DNA from: Aromatoleum bremense
GTDB taxonomy: Bacteria > Pseudomonadota > Gammaproteobacteria > Burkholderiales > Rhodocyclaceae
Direction: 5' to 3'
DNA length: 64,000 nt
Assembly: GCF_017894365.1 (NCBI RefSeq)
Contig: NZ_CP059467.1
Span: 1,674,001-1,738,000, forward strand
The number at the start of each line of letters is the position of its first letter. Position 1 is the stretch's first letter. The translations under genes were made by a program, and so were the position numbers. Of the stretch, positions 8,606 through 23,128 are shown in pieces. The notes below the pieces were generated by a model. That model did no database searches, was not told where the DNA came from, and saw only the letters and a list, made by a program, of their open reading frames with translations.

Positions 8606-11461
8606 TCAGTCGCCCGCCTCGAACTCCGCATTCTTGAAACGCAGCACGTTGCAGTTCTCCTTGACTGCCCGCTGCAGCCCATCGTCGAAGCCTGCGTCTG
8701 AATCCGCCTGAATCTCGATGGCGATCTTCACCCGCACACCCTGGCGCACGGTGAACTGCTGGACCACCTCGTCCACCAGGTCGGCGAACTGCTTCTTTGC
8801 CTGGAAGGCGTCGAGGTCGATGCTGCCGTAGAAGTGCTTCTTCACCGCGGGGGCTGGGCTTGGCGTCCCGGTCGGGTAGCCGCCGTTGGCCGAGTCGCCG
8901 GCGTGAGGGGCCGGCGTGCCACCGCCGCGGGTGCTCGCGCTGCCCATGGCCCCTTGCGTTTCTACGCTGGTGGGCTGTGGCCGGGCAGCTTCTTCTGCAG
9001 CGCGTTCAGCCTGGAGGTAGGCCGCAGCCGTGACCGGTTCGATCAGCAGCAGTGAAGCGTCCATGAACAGGGAAGCACGCTTACCGTAACTGAAACCCAA
9101 GTAGCGCGCATCCTCCTTGCCCTGCGCGAAGCCGAAGAAGTCCCGGCTCTCCGCGCCGGCGCCCATGGCGGCCTGGAACACGGCGTCGTCCTTCAGGCGC
9201 GGCAGGTACAGCTGCTGGCAGGTCTGCTGCCAGACGGTCAGCGCGCTGGCCTCGGCGTTACCGTCCTTCCAGAACCAGGCCTTGAGCACGTTGTGAAGGT
9301 GGATCGGCGCCCACTCGGTGATCAGCAGCTCGTTCTCGCGCAGCACGCGCTCGAGCTCCTGCGTCAGGCTCTGCGCCCCGGCGTTGACCTGGAAGGCCTC
9401 CCACTGCAGCTCCGAGAGCCCCTTGCCGCGCTCGGCGAACTGGGCCGGCGCCAGCATCCAGCGGTAGCTCTCCTTCACCATGCCGCGCAGTGCATCGTTA
9501 GCGTCGTCCAGGCTGCGGCTTGCCTGCCGGGCTTGGTACTGGTCGAGGTTTAGCTTGAGGTCCTTGATGTCGGCGACGATCGACTGCCAAGCCAGCACCG
9601 AGCGCACCTGATCCTTCAGGCGGCTCACACTGTCCGCATCCGGGGCCAGGAAGATCAGGCGGTTCTGCTTGAAACGCGGCTGCTCACCGCGGTGCTTGAG
9701 GATCTCCGTTGCGTAGCGGATCGCCGATTGATCGCCGCTGCGGCTGTAGCCGGCCGTCGGCGGCAGCACGATCAGGCGCAGCGCCCAGTCGTCGGGAATG
9801 TCGGCGCTGGCCGTGAACACATGCACCCCGCTGAACACCCCCGGCGCCAGGGTGCGCTGCACGCGGTCGCGCACCGCAGGGATCACATCGTCCTTGTCCT
9901 GGAAGCGCCGCTTGCGGTCTTCCATCTCGCGGCGAAGGTTGGGCCGCGTGTCGAACCAGAAACGGTTGTTGCCCGAGTTGAGATAGTGCAAGCGGTCGTT
10001 CAGGCGGCGCAGCGCGTCCTTGAACACGCCGATCTGCTGCCCGGGCTGCACACATCCCAGCAATACCCGCTCGAGCTCGATGCCGCGCACCATCTGGCTG
10101 GAGGTCGTTGGCGCACTACCCAAGAAGATCGTCCGCGCCGTCCGTCGGCACGCCTGCACGCTGCCCAGGCGGGTATCCACGCTCTCCAGCTCGGTCGTCT
10201 CCGCGCGCTCGCCGTCGACGTCGCTTTCCAGCACCGGGTCCCAGCCCTGCGGCAGGTAGTAGATTGATTCGTTGCGGGTGTCGACGTCGTACAGCGGCAG
10301 GCTGCCCGGCATGATCAGCAGGTCGGAATTGTTGTCCTTCCAAAGCCGGTGGATGATCTTCGCCATCAGCTTCAGCACGCCGCGGGTGCGCTGGAAGTTG
10401 TCGAGCGAGGACCAGTCCTCGTACAGGCGCACGAACACCTCGGGGTGGATCGGGTAGGCGTGCATCAGGCGCTCGAAGTAGCGCGCCTCCTGGGTCTCGT
10501 GCGGCAGGTCGGCCGCGTTGGCGATGTAGTAGTCGGCAAAGGCCCGGCATACCGCCTCGGCGCCCAGCTTGTCACCGATGCTCGAGAAAAGCCGACGGCG
10601 CACGATCTCGAAGGCTTCTTCGGACGACACCGGCTTCCACAGCGCCTGGACCCGCCCGAAGTAATGCGACAGGGCAGCCAGCGCCTTCACGCCGCGCTGG
10701 CTGCCGGCTTCCTTGTCCGACTCGGGCAGCGAGGCCAGCAACACCGCCGTTGGCACTGCCTTGAGCGCCTCGGTCAGCGCCTGCAAGAAGCTCAGGTTCG
10801 AGTCGAAGGAACCGCCCGACAGCGTCTTGCCTTCCTCGAACTGGCGGATGTAGGCGACCAACTCGTCAATCAGGATCACGCACGGCGCGTAGCGGCCAAG
10901 CAGGTCCGCCAGCACGCCCTTGCCCGGCGAGGTGCCGGACTCGTCCGCCTCGCGCACCATGGTGTAGCCCTCGGCGCCACCGAGTTGCCAAGCCAGTTCG
11001 CCCCAGAGCGTGTTCACCGCCAGCCCATCGCGCTTCATCGGCTGGTTGGGCGACAGGCGGATGCCGTCGAGCACCGCGATGCGCGCCCGCGGCATCTCCA
11101 CCACGCCGGCCGCGTTCAGGATCGCCGGAATGCCGGGCATGTCCGAGGCCGACACTTCGCCTTTGGCAAGGTGATACACCGCCAGCATCGTGTGCGTCTT
11201 GCCGCCGCCGAAGGCGGTCTGCAACTGGATCACCGGGTCGCCTCCTCGCCCGGTCAGGCGATGGACCACCGAGTCGAGCAGCAGGCGCATGCCTTCGGTG
11301 ATGAAGGTGCGCTGGAAGAACAGCGACGGGTCCTGATACTCGGCCGTGGCCGTGCCCAGATGCACGCGCGACAGGTCGGCCGCGAACTCGGCCTGCTGAA
11401 AAGTGCCCTTGAGCACGTCCTCGTGCGGAACGGCGATTTCACGCCAAGGTTTCAGGTTCAT
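8606..11461 (-). CDS. DUF499 (COG1483) AAA+ ATPase, BrxC/PglY-like
   Basis: This 951-aa ATPase is the last gene of the eight-gene defence-type operon. Walker A is TAFGGGKT at about residues 82-89 and Walker B is [11 protein letters not shown] at about 194-204. The rest is mostly helical, with a low-complexity linker (about 840-890, rich in Gly, Ala, Pro and Ser) and a small C-terminal domain. DUF499 proteins include BrxC/PglY of BREX systems and occur with DUF1156 methylases, as here. I chose the ATG at 11461 ([15 protein letters not shown]) because GGAG lies 8 nt upstream; ATGs at 11473 and 11497 are less well placed. An 88-bp gap with a large palindrome separates it from the preceding gene, so it may have its own promoter. 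Confidence 0.88.
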   Translation of the reverse strand: MNLKPWREIAVPHEDVLKGTFQQAEFAADLSRVHLGTATAEYQDPSLFFQRTFITEGMRLLLDSVVHRLTGRGGDPVIQLQTAFGGGKTHTMLAVYHLAKGEVSASDMPGIPAILNAAGVVEMPRARIAVLDGIRLSPNQPMKRDGLAVNTLWGELAWQLGGAEGYTMVREADESGTSPGKGVLADLLGRYAPCVILIDELVAYIRQFEEGKTLSGGSFDSNLSFLQALTEALKAVPTAVLLASLPESDKEAGSQRGVKALAALSHYFGRVQALWKPVSSEEAFEIVRRRLFSSIGDKLGAEAVCRAFADYYIANAADLPHETQEARYFERLMHAYPIHPEVFVRLYEDWSSLDNFQRTRGVLKLMAKIIHRLWKDNNSDLLIMPGSLPLYDVDTRNESIYYLPQGWDPVLESDVDGERAETTELESVDTRLGSVQACRRTARTIFLGSAPTTSSQMVRGIELERVLLGCVQPGQQIGVFKDALRRLNDRLHYLNSGNNRFWFDTRPNLRREMEDRKRRFQDKDDVIPAVRDRVQRTLAPGVFSGVHVFTASADIPDDWALRLIVLPPTAGYSRSGDQSAIRYATEILKHRGEQPRFKQNRLIFLAPDADSVSRLKDQVRSVLAWQSIVADIKDLKLNLDQYQARQASRSLDDANDALRGMVKESYRWMLAPAQFAERGKGLSELQWEAFQVNAGAQSLTQELERVLRENELLITEWAPIHLHNVLKAWFWKDGNAEASALTVWQQTCQQLYLPRLKDDAVFQAAMGAGAESRDFFGFAQGKEDARYLGFSYGKRASLFMDASLLLIEPVTAAAYLQAERAAEEAARPQPTSVETQGAMGSASTRGGGTPAPHAGDSANGGYPTGTPSPAPAVKKHFYGSIDLDAFQAKKQFADLVDEVVQQFTVRQGVRVKIAIEIQADSDAGFDDGLQRAVKENCNVLRFKNAEFEAGD

Positions 11462-11507
11462 TTTTATCTCCATCTCCCCCTGGTTCTGAAAAAACAAGGC
11501 CGGAGCA

Positions 11508-11532
11508 ATTGTGCCGACACTGTCGGCACAAT
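11508..11532. promoter_or_regulatory. perfect 25-bp inverted repeat, candidate operator
   Basis: The arms ATTGTGCCGACA and TGTCGGCACAAT are perfect 12-bp reverse complements around a single central C. The site lies in the only sizeable gap of the defence operon, 47 bp upstream of the DUF499 start. The one-base centre suits binding of a dimeric protein better than an RNA hairpin. The WYL regulator encoded by the same operon is an obvious candidate ligand, but that is inference. Confidence 0.6.
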
Positions 11533-11549
11533 CTTTATGTCATCAAAAA

Positions 11550-12062
11550 TCACGCCACATGCCACGGCAGCGCCGGCCTGGCAACGCCTTTCCCGCAACA
11601 GATCGCATGTGGATCGACGGCCCGTAGTTCGCGCCGGAACTGCGTGAGGGCGGTGCGCGGATCAACAACCTGCGGGAACAGGCGTGAAGCATGCGCCGGC
11701 TGGTTCAGATGCAAGGCAACCCGCAAACTGTCGCCATGAAGCGCCCGGTCGCAGAAAACGCGCTCTTGCGAGTCGTTGGCCCGCACCCGGGCGGTTGCCA
11801 TGCCGGCCAGCGTTGCACGCACCTTGCCAGCCGTCTCGGCGAACACGCTTCCCGGCTTGCTGCGTCGATTTCGCCGGTAATCCTTCACCTCGATCAGCCA
11901 GCATTCCCCGGTCGGCGACAGCGCCACCGCATCCACCGCCTTTGCCCCACCGGCAAAGGACTGGAACTGATTGCGATGAAAGGCCGAATCGTCGTACTTC
12001 AACACCTGCCAGTCGTCAGGAAAATGAAAACGCTGCCCGTCGATGTCCAGCGACACGCTCAT
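11550..12062 (-). CDS. small PD-(D/E)XK-type nuclease-like protein
   Basis: This 170-aa protein begins MSVSLDIDGQRFHFPDDWQV. At about residues 43-60 it contains AVDAVALSPTGECWLIEVKD, which fits the D...(D/E)xK core of the restriction-endonuclease fold (Asp44, then Glu-Val-Lys). A basic stretch (KDYRRNRRSK) follows. The start overlaps the stop of the preceding AAA gene as ATGA, so the two are coupled and probably act as an ATPase/nuclease pair. No close named family is recognised, and nuclease function is an inference from the motif. Confidence 0.75.
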   Translation of the reverse strand: MSVSLDIDGQRFHFPDDWQVLKYDDSAFHRNQFQSFAGGAKAVDAVALSPTGECWLIEVKDYRRNRRSKPGSVFAETAGKVRATLAGMATARVRANDSQERVFCDRALHGDSLRVALHLNQPAHASRLFPQVVDPRTALTQFRRELRAVDPHAICCGKGVARPALPWHVA

Positions 12063-13198
12063 TCCAGCGTCTCCATGAATCGGTCCGACTGCGCGAGGTC
12101 TTCATCGAGCAGCACCAGCGGGTCACAAGCATCGATGCTGTCCCCGGCAGAGATCGAAACGCCCTTCTTCTCAAGACCCAGCGCAAAGTAACGAACCGGC
12201 GTTGCAGGCCGATCAGTCGGTTCTCCTCGTGACAGCACCTCAACCTCACGCAGCAGGAATAGGCTGTGCGTCGCGACAATCACCTGTACCCCCAAGCCGG
12301 CCAGCGCGAACAGCGCTTCAGCCAGCAGCCTGAGTGCGGCAGGATTCAGGTTGGCCTCGGGTTCGTCCCAGAACACGGTGGTGTTGCGCTCGATCACGCC
12401 GTAGCGCAGCAGATAGATCAGCAAGGCCAGCTTGCGGTGCCCTTCCGCCATCAGTTGTGATGCCAGGCGCGAACCGTCCTCGCGCTCGAACACCAGTTCG
12501 CCGTTCTCCAGCTTCAGGTTGCCGCCCAACAGTTTCTGAATGCGCTGCATTGCGTCCGGAAACAGTGAGGACGGCTCCCGCGGCACCAGCGTGGCCATGG
12601 CAACTGCGAGGTCACGATAAGTCTCGTCCAGTGGAAATTCCTGGTACTTGTCGAACAGCCCCACCAGCCCCTGGAACAGGGAAACCATCTCCTTGCTGGG
12701 CACAAAAACCTGCTGCGGCAAAAAGGCATTGGCAGCGGCCTGGTCGGGCACGACGGCAGGAAGCACCTGCGCCTTCAAACTGTCGGGGGTCGCCTTGCCG
12801 CGGCTGATCTGCACCTCCCACGGCATCCGCTCCGGCAAACCCGCCGACGTGAATTCAGGTTCGCCAGCCAAGCGGACTTGTACGGTGGGAATATGCCCGC
12901 CGACCTCAGCCAACAAATGCGCACCGCCTTTCGTACCTTGGCGCACCAGCACATCCAGATCGGACACCCGGAACAGCCCCAGCAACCGTTCTTCGAGATA
13001 GGACTCGGCGCGCTGTGCCGTCACTCGGGCGCGTTTGGCCGTCAGGTCCGACCAGGCGCGGCTGAACAGGTAGCCGAGTTTCAACACATGCGTCTTGCCC
13101 GTGCCGTTGTCACCCACGATCACGTTCAGACCGGGCGAAAACTCGAAACGGGCATCCTGGAAAACGGTGAAGTTCTTGATGTGCAAGGTGTTGAGCAT
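12059..13198 (-). CDS. AAA family ATPase (RecF/OLD-like), paired with the small nuclease
   Basis: This is a 379-aa ABC-type ATPase of the AAA_21/RecF kind. The N-terminus MLNTLHIKNFTVFQDARFEF leads to Walker A VIVGDNGTGKTH at about 31-42. The Walker B region is TVFWDEPEANLNPAALRLL in the last third, followed by the switch VIVATHSLFLL. There is no TOPRIM domain. I chose the ATG at 13198 because the protein begins directly at the conserved 'L.I.NF..F' strand. It is 13 bp downstream of the DUF1156 gene and overlaps the nuclease gene by 4 bp. The role in the system is unknown; such ATPases usually gate an associated nuclease. Confidence 0.85.
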   Translation of the reverse strand: MLNTLHIKNFTVFQDARFEFSPGLNVIVGDNGTGKTHVLKLGYLFSRAWSDLTAKRARVTAQRAESYLEERLLGLFRVSDLDVLVRQGTKGGAHLLAEVGGHIPTVQVRLAGEPEFTSAGLPERMPWEVQISRGKATPDSLKAQVLPAVVPDQAAANAFLPQQVFVPSKEMVSLFQGLVGLFDKYQEFPLDETYRDLAVAMATLVPREPSSLFPDAMQRIQKLLGGNLKLENGELVFEREDGSRLASQLMAEGHRKLALLIYLLRYGVIERNTTVFWDEPEANLNPAALRLLAEALFALAGLGVQVIVATHSLFLLREVEVLSRGEPTDRPATPVRYFALGLEKKGVSISAGDSIDACDPLVLLDEDLAQSDRFMETLE

Positions 13199-13211
13199 GG
13201 GCTGCGCCTCC

Positions 13212-16094
13212 TCAAATATCCAGACTCGCCTGCGACCCCACATGCCCCGCCTCGCTCGCCCCGCGCTCAACCCCGCTCCAGGCGGTGATCAGCTCGTTGT
13301 AGGCGCGGGCGTCTTCGGCCCAGCCCTTGCGCTCGCACAGGGTGTAGAGGCGGTAGGCCAGCGCGCGGATGGGTTCGGCGCGGGCGGGCATGCGGGCGAG
13401 CAGGCTGCCTGCGGCGGTTTCGCCGTCCTGGTTCAGCGCGCGGATCATCTGGTGCAGGGCTTCCCACACCGGCACGCGGGTGTCGGTTTCCGGGTTCCAG
13501 TCGCGCGGCATCTCGGCCCATTTCAACAGGCGCAGGTCGCCCTTGCCGGATTCGACCACGCCGGCCTCCGTCAGGCCGGCCACGCTGGTGCCCTTGGCGC
13601 GGGCGAGCACGTCGGCCTCGCCATACTTGCCGGTGGCCCAGCCCTGGGTCTCGAACCAGTGCAGGCAGAACTGGGTGTCGTGGTCGAAGTCGTCTTCGGC
13701 GAGGAAGCGGTTGATGAGCTGCAGCGCGGTGCGCACGCTCATCGGCTTGCCGTCGGCTTCCAGCACTGCGGCGTACTGACTGAAGATCGCCATGCCCGGG
13801 CCGATGATGGCCTGCGACAGATCGACCGGCGCCACCGGGCTGTTGATGCCGCCGCGGGTCATGTCCATCAACGCCTCGGGCAGCACGGCGTTGAGTTCGC
13901 GGATGAACTCGCGACGGCTGACGGTGGCGGCATCGGCGTCGCGTTTGCGGCAGACGAGGATAATGCTCGACGCAAGCGCATTGTTGCCTTGGCCGATCAT
14001 GCGACCGGCGCCCTCGGTCCTCATCGGCCAAGTCCCCGAAATGGCGAAACCCGCTCGGCTCACCGCCTCAAGGAAGGTTTCCCATCCGGTGCTTGATGTT
14101 CCTGCTTCGCCCTTTGTTTCGGCTTGCTTGAACGCGTAGTAGATCGTCACCGGGAAGCCTGGATGAGCAAGCTCTACCAAGTTGTGAATGGCACGAGTCA
14201 TGCCGTCCAAGAAGAAGGCTTCAGCCTTCTCCTTGCTGCCATGACGGTAAGGCGTAGCCACCAGCTCTTCCGCTTTCGGAACCGCCAGCGTGGCGTAAAG
14301 GCCCGGGAAGATCGGCTTCAGGCTCTTGCGCAGCCACACGTAGAAAAAATCGGACAGATCTGCGTAACCGATGTTGTCGTAATAAGGTGGATCCGTTGAG
14401 ACCAGTTTGTTCTTGCTGATTTCCTGCGACTGAGCATCTGCTTGCAGAGCCAGACCTTTGCCAGTCCGTGGAAAATCTCGAACGGACATTGCCCCTTTAT
14501 CGATAGCCGTTCCTAGGCTTCCTCCCGCATCAGCAAACGGATTCGATTCAGCAAAATCCCAGACCATTGGGATTGCTTGTCGCGCAAACGTTTCGCGGAA
14601 TGCCCCTCGGTCGTTCATCCACGACGCAATCGTCGATCCGATGTTCGCCACTTTGCTGATCGCGAATGCAAGGTAGATAGAAACCGCCTGCGCATACGCC
14701 GTCGCGCCGCAGCCGCTGGCATCCAGCCCGGTGCCGTCATCGGCCAATCCTGCGGCCAACGCGTCCTGACGGCATTTTTCGATGGCCTCCTGCACCAGAT
14801 CGGAAAAGGTGGTCAGCGCCACCAGTTGGCGAGGAGTGAACAGATCGCCCCATTCTTTTAGGCCGTAAGGCACGCAAGTTCCGCCTGTGAGTCGGGCTGG
14901 CACATCTCCAGACGGCTTCCATGGTGGGCGTGCCTGCCGAGCAGTGCGCTCTTGCTCTTCCGGCGGAGTGAGATAAACCCGGCCACGCAAGCCCTCGGCA
15001 ACGATCGCCATCAGCCGTGCTCCCATACGTCCAGCCTGACCTTCGGCCTTGATGTAATCGCCACTAATCGGCGTTCCCGAAAGCAAGCATTGGAAATTCG
15101 CACCTCGTCCGGCCGCCTTGGTGCCCGCTGTAGCTGCATCGCTCAGCCCCCCCACCTTCACCGTAAAGCGGTAGCTATCTCCTGCAACCACGGGTTCCAC
15201 ATACGCTTCTTTCCCCACCTTGCTAAACAACACGAAGGTCGAGGCCAGCGGCACCTCGGCATGGCTGAAGGCGGGGTTGGGGCTCTTCACCGTGCGTGCC
15301 CACAGCCACGCGATCACGGTGAGCTTCTGGCCGAGCAGCGGCTTCAGGTCCGGGCGCTCGGCGACCATCTCGGTGGTGACTTCGATCTTCGGGTACAGGT
15401 GGCCGATGCGTTTTTCCGCCTCCGCCCGCATCCAGGCGCCGTAGCGGCGCACGTCCTCGGCCAGACCCTTGGCGCCGGACCAGTCCTCGGCCAGCTTGCC
15501 CTGCTTGTCGCCGGGGATGCGCGGCCCCACCGGCTTACGGCCCGCAAAGCGCGGCGGGATCTCGATCATCGCCTTGTTGATCGTCACCGCGACCGGGTTG
15601 AGATCACTGGCGTAGCTCTCCAGCCCAAGGCGCTGCGCCTCCAGCGGCAGCGCGCCCCCACCCGCGAACGGATCATGGAAGGCGGGCAGCTTGTCCGGGT
15701 TGAAGAGTTCGGCCGCCTGCGGGTGGCCCTTGTTGAGCGCACAGGTCTCGCGCCAGCTCTTCCAGATCTCCTCGCGGGCGCGGGCGAGCACGTCCTCGTT
15801 GTTGGTGTTCTCCCACTGCACCAAGTCCTCGATGATCTTGAACAGGCGCTCACGCTCGATGGCCGCCTTTTCCTTGTTCGCCCCACGCCCCAGGTGGCGC
15901 TCGTAGCCGGGGTCATTGACCATCTGCGCAAAGATCACCGCCCGCGCCGCAGCCAGCGGCCGGCGCGCCCACCACAGATGCAGCGTGCTGGGGTGGCCGT
16001 GGCGGATCGACTTCTCGCGCGCCGCGGCGACGTTGATGGCGTCAAGCGGGAGGGCGACTTCGATGAGTTTTTTGGGGGTTTTGAGGGGGATCAT
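13212..16094 (-). CDS. DUF1156 adenine-specific DNA methyltransferase (COG1743)
   Basis: This 960-aa protein is predicted to methylate DNA adenines. The N-terminal DUF1156 region reads [20 protein letters not shown] and then [20 protein letters not shown]. The SAM-binding motif is [18 protein letters not shown] at about residues 200-217. The catalytic motif is [20 protein letters not shown] at about 630, a DPPY-type motif. Proteins of this kind serve as the methylase (PglXI) in some BREX types and in other DUF499-linked loci. It sits in the middle of the defence operon, 11 bp after the HNH gene and 13 bp before the AAA gene. The frame is intact over its whole length. Confidence 0.9.
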   Translation of the reverse strand: MIPLKTPKKLIEVALPLDAINVAAAREKSIRHGHPSTLHLWWARRPLAAARAVIFAQMVNDPGYERHLGRGANKEKAAIERERLFKIIEDLVQWENTNNEDVLARAREEIWKSWRETCALNKGHPQAAELFNPDKLPAFHDPFAGGGALPLEAQRLGLESYASDLNPVAVTINKAMIEIPPRFAGRKPVGPRIPGDKQGKLAEDWSGAKGLAEDVRRYGAWMRAEAEKRIGHLYPKIEVTTEMVAERPDLKPLLGQKLTVIAWLWARTVKSPNPAFSHAEVPLASTFVLFSKVGKEAYVEPVVAGDSYRFTVKVGGLSDAATAGTKAAGRGANFQCLLSGTPISGDYIKAEGQAGRMGARLMAIVAEGLRGRVYLTPPEEQERTARQARPPWKPSGDVPARLTGGTCVPYGLKEWGDLFTPRQLVALTTFSDLVQEAIEKCRQDALAAGLADDGTGLDASGCGATAYAQAVSIYLAFAISKVANIGSTIASWMNDRGAFRETFARQAIPMVWDFAESNPFADAGGSLGTAIDKGAMSVRDFPRTGKGLALQADAQSQEISKNKLVSTDPPYYDNIGYADLSDFFYVWLRKSLKPIFPGLYATLAVPKAEELVATPYRHGSKEKAEAFFLDGMTRAIHNLVELAHPGFPVTIYYAFKQAETKGEAGTSSTGWETFLEAVSRAGFAISGTWPMRTEGAGRMIGQGNNALASSIILVCRKRDADAATVSRREFIRELNAVLPEALMDMTRGGINSPVAPVDLSQAIIGPGMAIFSQYAAVLEADGKPMSVRTALQLINRFLAEDDFDHDTQFCLHWFETQGWATGKYGEADVLARAKGTSVAGLTEAGVVESGKGDLRLLKWAEMPRDWNPETDTRVPVWEALHQMIRALNQDGETAAGSLLARMPARAEPIRALAYRLYTLCERKGWAEDARAYNELITAWSGVERGASEAGHVGSQASLDI

Positions 16095-16105
16095 GTCTCG
16101 GGGTG

Positions 16106-16696
16106 TCAGAAAGCGGTCGCCAGGATGTGCCGATACGGCGCGCTTTGGAGAAAGTCGGGGAAGTCTGCGGGAGCCTGCTGAAGGACTCCAATGGCACTGG
16201 CGAGCCAGCGCCTGCGTTCATCTACAAGATCGGAATCCTTGTTCAGGCCCAGCATGTCGCGCGTCTGGATGACGGCATGCCGGCGTCGCCGAGTGAGTTC
16301 GGGCAGCGGCTCGATGGTGCCGTCGGTGGACAGCGACCATTCGGCATTGCAGCCGGGGCCGGGTTCGATGGGCAGCAGGCCGTCTTGCTTCTTCTGCCCG
16401 CAGGTTTTCGGGTTGATGCAGCTGTGCGCGTAGTTGCGGTAGGCAAAGCACAACTCCGGTCTGGCATTTGCGCCCGCCTTGGGCTTGATGTGGTCGATCT
16501 GCCCTTCGGCCGGCTGCAGAGGCTTTTCACAATAGGCACACAGGCCCCCCTGATCCGCGTTGAGATCGGCTTTGACGGCCAACTTGACCGGCTGGAAGGC
16601 TCGGCTGTCGAAGTCGGCAGCGGCCAGCGCGGGATGGGCTCCGACAAAATCGGTCAGCGCCGGGGTTGGCGTGCTGCGGTGTTGCAGTTCAACCAT
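16106..16696 (-). CDS. HNH endonuclease, TIGR02646 / PtuB-like
   Basis: This 196-aa HNH nuclease has the metal-finger signature [20 protein letters not shown] followed by IKPK, then a second Cys cluster SCINPKTCG. This layout matches the retron/Septu-associated HNH family (TIGR02646, PtuB). It follows the PtuA-like ATPase by only 2 bp, so the two form a Septu-like toxin pair embedded inside the larger operon. The expected activity is DNA or tRNA cleavage once the ATPase is triggered. The family call is strong; the target is unknown. Confidence 0.87.
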   Translation of the reverse strand: MVELQHRSTPTPALTDFVGAHPALAAADFDSRAFQPVKLAVKADLNADQGGLCAYCEKPLQPAEGQIDHIKPKAGANARPELCFAYRNYAHSCINPKTCGQKKQDGLLPIEPGPGCNAEWSLSTDGTIEPLPELTRRRRHAVIQTRDMLGLNKDSDLVDERRRWLASAIGVLQQAPADFPDFLQSAPYRHILATAF

Positions 16697-16698
16697 TT

Positions 16699-18119
16699 TC
16701 AGCCCGCCTTGCCCAATTTGCGCGCCGCGAGAAAACGCCAGGTTGCCAAGTCGCTGTCGTGGAACTGGTAGCCCGCGTTTTCCAGCGAGTCGCGTAGTTT
16801 TTGCGCGTCCGGGCTGGGTTCCTGCCCGGTCCGCACCAGTTGCTCGTAGCGGCGGATGTCGTCTTGCAGGGGCAACTCAGGCTCGCGTTGGGTGCCCATG
16901 ACTTTGGCCAGGGCATCGCCAGATTCGTGCGCCAGTGGGCTGAAATCGGGCTTGCTGGCTTCAAAGCCCGTTTCCGTGTACTGGAGAATCCGGATGTTGT
17001 CGCGGCTGACCGTGGTCAACACCTGCGGGCTGTGGGTGGTGACGATGAACTGGGTGAGCGGGAACGTGCGCATCAGGTCGCCAAGAACCCGCTGTTGCCA
17101 GGTTGGGTGCAAATGGAGGTCGATCTCATCGACCAGCATGATCGCAGGTGCGCCCATAGCGAGCGCCTGCTGGAACGGATTGACTGGCTCCAGACATGCA
17201 GAGAGCACATGGAGCTGATCTGCCTCCTCTAGCAGATCAAGAAACTGCGCCTGGAAATCGACACTGCCGTACTGAAGCTGCGGATTCGCAATTGAAAGCC
17301 GTCGCGCAAAATCCATCGCAAGGGCGAGCATGCTCTGATAACCCTGGCTGAGCTGGTTTACCAGGAGGTGTGCCCCGTCGGCTTTGCGTTCCAGGACAAA
17401 CTTGTGGTCTCGGTTGAAATGCGGGTTCGAGTACGCCCCCCCCAGCATTTCTCCGATGGCAGTACGAACCGCGATGAGATTCGGCGACTCAGTGAAATCT
17501 TCGCCGGCGACGCCCTTGTTGGCTCTGAGCTCGGCAGCCTCTTCCTGATCGAACCAGGCCAGCATTTCACGGAAGTCGCTCATGGAATCCAGGGCGCCAA
17601 ACAGTGCAGCTGCGGGATAGCCATAGTTCACCTTGGCTGCCCGCAGGCGCTGCGGAACCTCGATATACCCGCGCCTGGCTCCGTAGTAGGCCATGACGGG
17701 TGTCAAACGGGGGCGGTCGGAGGCATAGCTGTCGGAAATGCCTTGCAGACGTTGCTTGAGTTCGGTCTGACCAATTGAATGTTCGGGTTTCTTGCCTTTT
17801 GTCGAGGCGCGCCAAACATCCCAAGCCAACCCATCAACGGTTTCCACTTGCAGTTGGGTAACGTCCGCCATGCCCCAGCGTGCTTTGCCACCAAACTGCG
17901 GCCACTGTACGACGCGGAAGTCTGCGTCCTGAATGCCACGCCCAGTCAGCCGTTGATTGGCTGAAGACAGGTAAGTCAGCACGGGTGACAGGGCTCCCGC
18001 GATCGCGTCAAGGACAGCGGTCTTGCCTGCGCCGTTCTCGCCAACGAGCACCGTAAGGCGCGGGTGCAGATCCAATTCAAGGCGTTCAAAGCTTCGAAAG
18101 TTGCTCAGCCTGAGCTTGC

Positions 18120-18129
<10 letters not shown>
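16699..18129 (-). CDS. AAA family ATPase, PtuA-like
   Basis: This 476-aa ABC-type ATPase begins [20 protein letters not shown]. Walker A is [20 protein letters not shown] at about 25-44. Walker B is [19 protein letters not shown] at about 345, followed by [11 protein letters not shown]. An ATPase of this kind directly upstream of a TIGR02646 HNH gene is the defining pair of Septu (PtuA-PtuB) and is also found in Retron-Eco7. The ATG at 18129 overlaps the end of the helicase gene by 10 bp; an earlier ATG at 18189 would add a stretch with no family resemblance. Confidence 0.87.
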
Positions 18130-21656
<3,527 letters not shown>

Positions 21657-21658
21657 GT

Positions 21659-22576
21659 TCAGTCCTCAGTGGCCTCGGCACCGTAGCCGGGCGCAAGCAC
21701 GAGGTTGGTGACGCCATAGAGCGCCAGACGATTGCGCAGCCAGAGCTGGTATTCCGCCACTGTGAGGCTGTGGTCTTCGGTGCAGTCCACGTTCCAGCGC
21801 CGCAGCAGATAGCCCGCCATCGCGGCGCGGAGCTGGATCTTGAGCACACCGTTCTCCATGCCGTACTCGGCCTCGATGCTGTCGCGGTGCTGAACGTTGT
21901 CCGGGTGCGGCACGAGCTCGAGCTCGGCGATGCGGTTCCACTGGATGTCGCGATCGGCCCGCTCGTGCTCGGCCACCGCGCCGCGGGTGAGGCGCGCAGC
22001 CTCGAAGCGGCCGAGCGCAAAGTCCCGAAACGCCCCGCTGCGCCGGTCGAAGGCGCGGACGTGCCAGCGCAAGCCGCTGTCGGCCAAGGCGAAGGGGATG
22101 ATCTCTCGGGTGGTGAGGCCACTCGATAGCGAGCGGTAGCTGACCTCGACCGGCTTGCCCTGGTGGATGGCGCGGCTGAGGACGGCGAGCAGCTCCAGGT
22201 CGAGCCGATAGGGCAAGCGGCTACCCTCGTGCGGCAGCGGCCCCTTCAAGCGGATGGGCTCCCCGTCGGCGTAGCCCTGAGCCAGCCAGCTCAGAACCCG
22301 CTCCGGCGCAAAGTCGAAAACCGGCTTGTACGGTGCGGCCCCGATGTAGGTTCTGGCCTTGGTGTCGTACTCGATGTTGCCGGGCGCAATCGCCCGGTAC
22401 AGGGCCAGATCCCGCGAGGCTGCGGCGGTCTGGATGCCGAAGCGTGCCACCAGATCCTGCCGTCCGATCTCACCGATGAAGCGCGCCCGCAGCTCCACAA
22501 AGGCTAGGCGATCACGTTGCGGCCGGGTCAGGTCAGCAAGGGGGTTGGGCGGCAGCAGGGCAGGCTGTGAGTGCAA
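21659..22576 (-). CDS. WYL-domain transcriptional regulator (BrxR/CapW-like)
   Basis: This 305-aa protein has an N-terminal winged HTH ([20 protein letters not shown], then [11 protein letters not shown]), a WYL domain in the middle ([20 protein letters not shown] and [20 protein letters not shown]) and a C-terminal extension. This is the architecture of the BrxR/CapW repressors that control BREX, CBASS and other defence operons, usually as the first gene, as here. The reading begins at a TTG at 22576; no in-frame ATG exists before a stop codon upstream. It probably represses its own operon. A candidate operator lies about 85 bp upstream. Confidence 0.88.
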   Translation of the reverse strand: MHSQPALLPPNPLADLTRPQRDRLAFVELRARFIGEIGRQDLVARFGIQTAAASRDLALYRAIAPGNIEYDTKARTYIGAAPYKPVFDFAPERVLSWLAQGYADGEPIRLKGPLPHEGSRLPYRLDLELLAVLSRAIHQGKPVEVSYRSLSSGLTTREIIPFALADSGLRWHVRAFDRRSGAFRDFALGRFEAARLTRGAVAEHERADRDIQWNRIAELELVPHPDNVQHRDSIEAEYGMENGVLKIQLRAAMAGYLLRRWNVDCTEDHSLTVAEYQLWLRNRLALYGVTNLVLAPGYGAEATED

Positions 22577-22660
22577 GTTTGCGGTGTATGACGAAGTGTT
22601 GCCCGGAGCTTATTCGACGCACTAGAATCTGTCCATCGCATCGCATCGATTCAGGCGCTC

Positions 22661-22675
22661 GTATCAGGATGATAC
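22661..22675. promoter_or_regulatory. inverted repeat GTATCA-GGA-TGATAC upstream of the WYL gene
   Basis: This 15-bp site has perfect 6-bp arms about 85 bp upstream of the WYL start, inside the 350-bp leader of the operon. The rest of 22577-22925 shows no convincing gene. A short dyad in the leader of a WYL-led operon is a candidate autoregulatory operator. It does not resemble the 25-bp palindrome before DUF499, so at most one of the two is likely to be the WYL site. Confidence 0.35.
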
Positions 22676-23128
22676 GCACATCCCTAGCTGAAGCCAGCAT
22701 GTGGTGGCCGGCGCAATTCGTTGGCAGGGGGGCGCTCACTGCCGCCATTCAAGCAACCGGGAAGGTCTTCCATGAAGGGCCGGGGCTACGTCATCTCAAA
22801 TCAGACGGTCAGAGGGCTAGTCCGCATTGGCGTCCCCCTGAAGACCGAATCGCTTTTGCGGAAGCGCTTGATGAGGGTGGTCTGCCGTTTCCTCATGAGG
22901 TTGGGTAGGAGCGATTATCCGCGTGCTACTCGCCGGGGAAGAGAGCGGCCAGGCGCCCGCCCACCGCGTCCTTGATGCCCTCCACGACCGACGAGACCCG
23001 TGCCAGTCGGAAGAGACCTCCAACACCCATCAGGGCCACCACTGTGTTCGGCGTGGCCTCGGCGGCAATGGTTTTCTTGAAGCGTTCGACGAGGCCATGG
23101 ACAGACCAAGTGACTTTTCCTGATTGAT

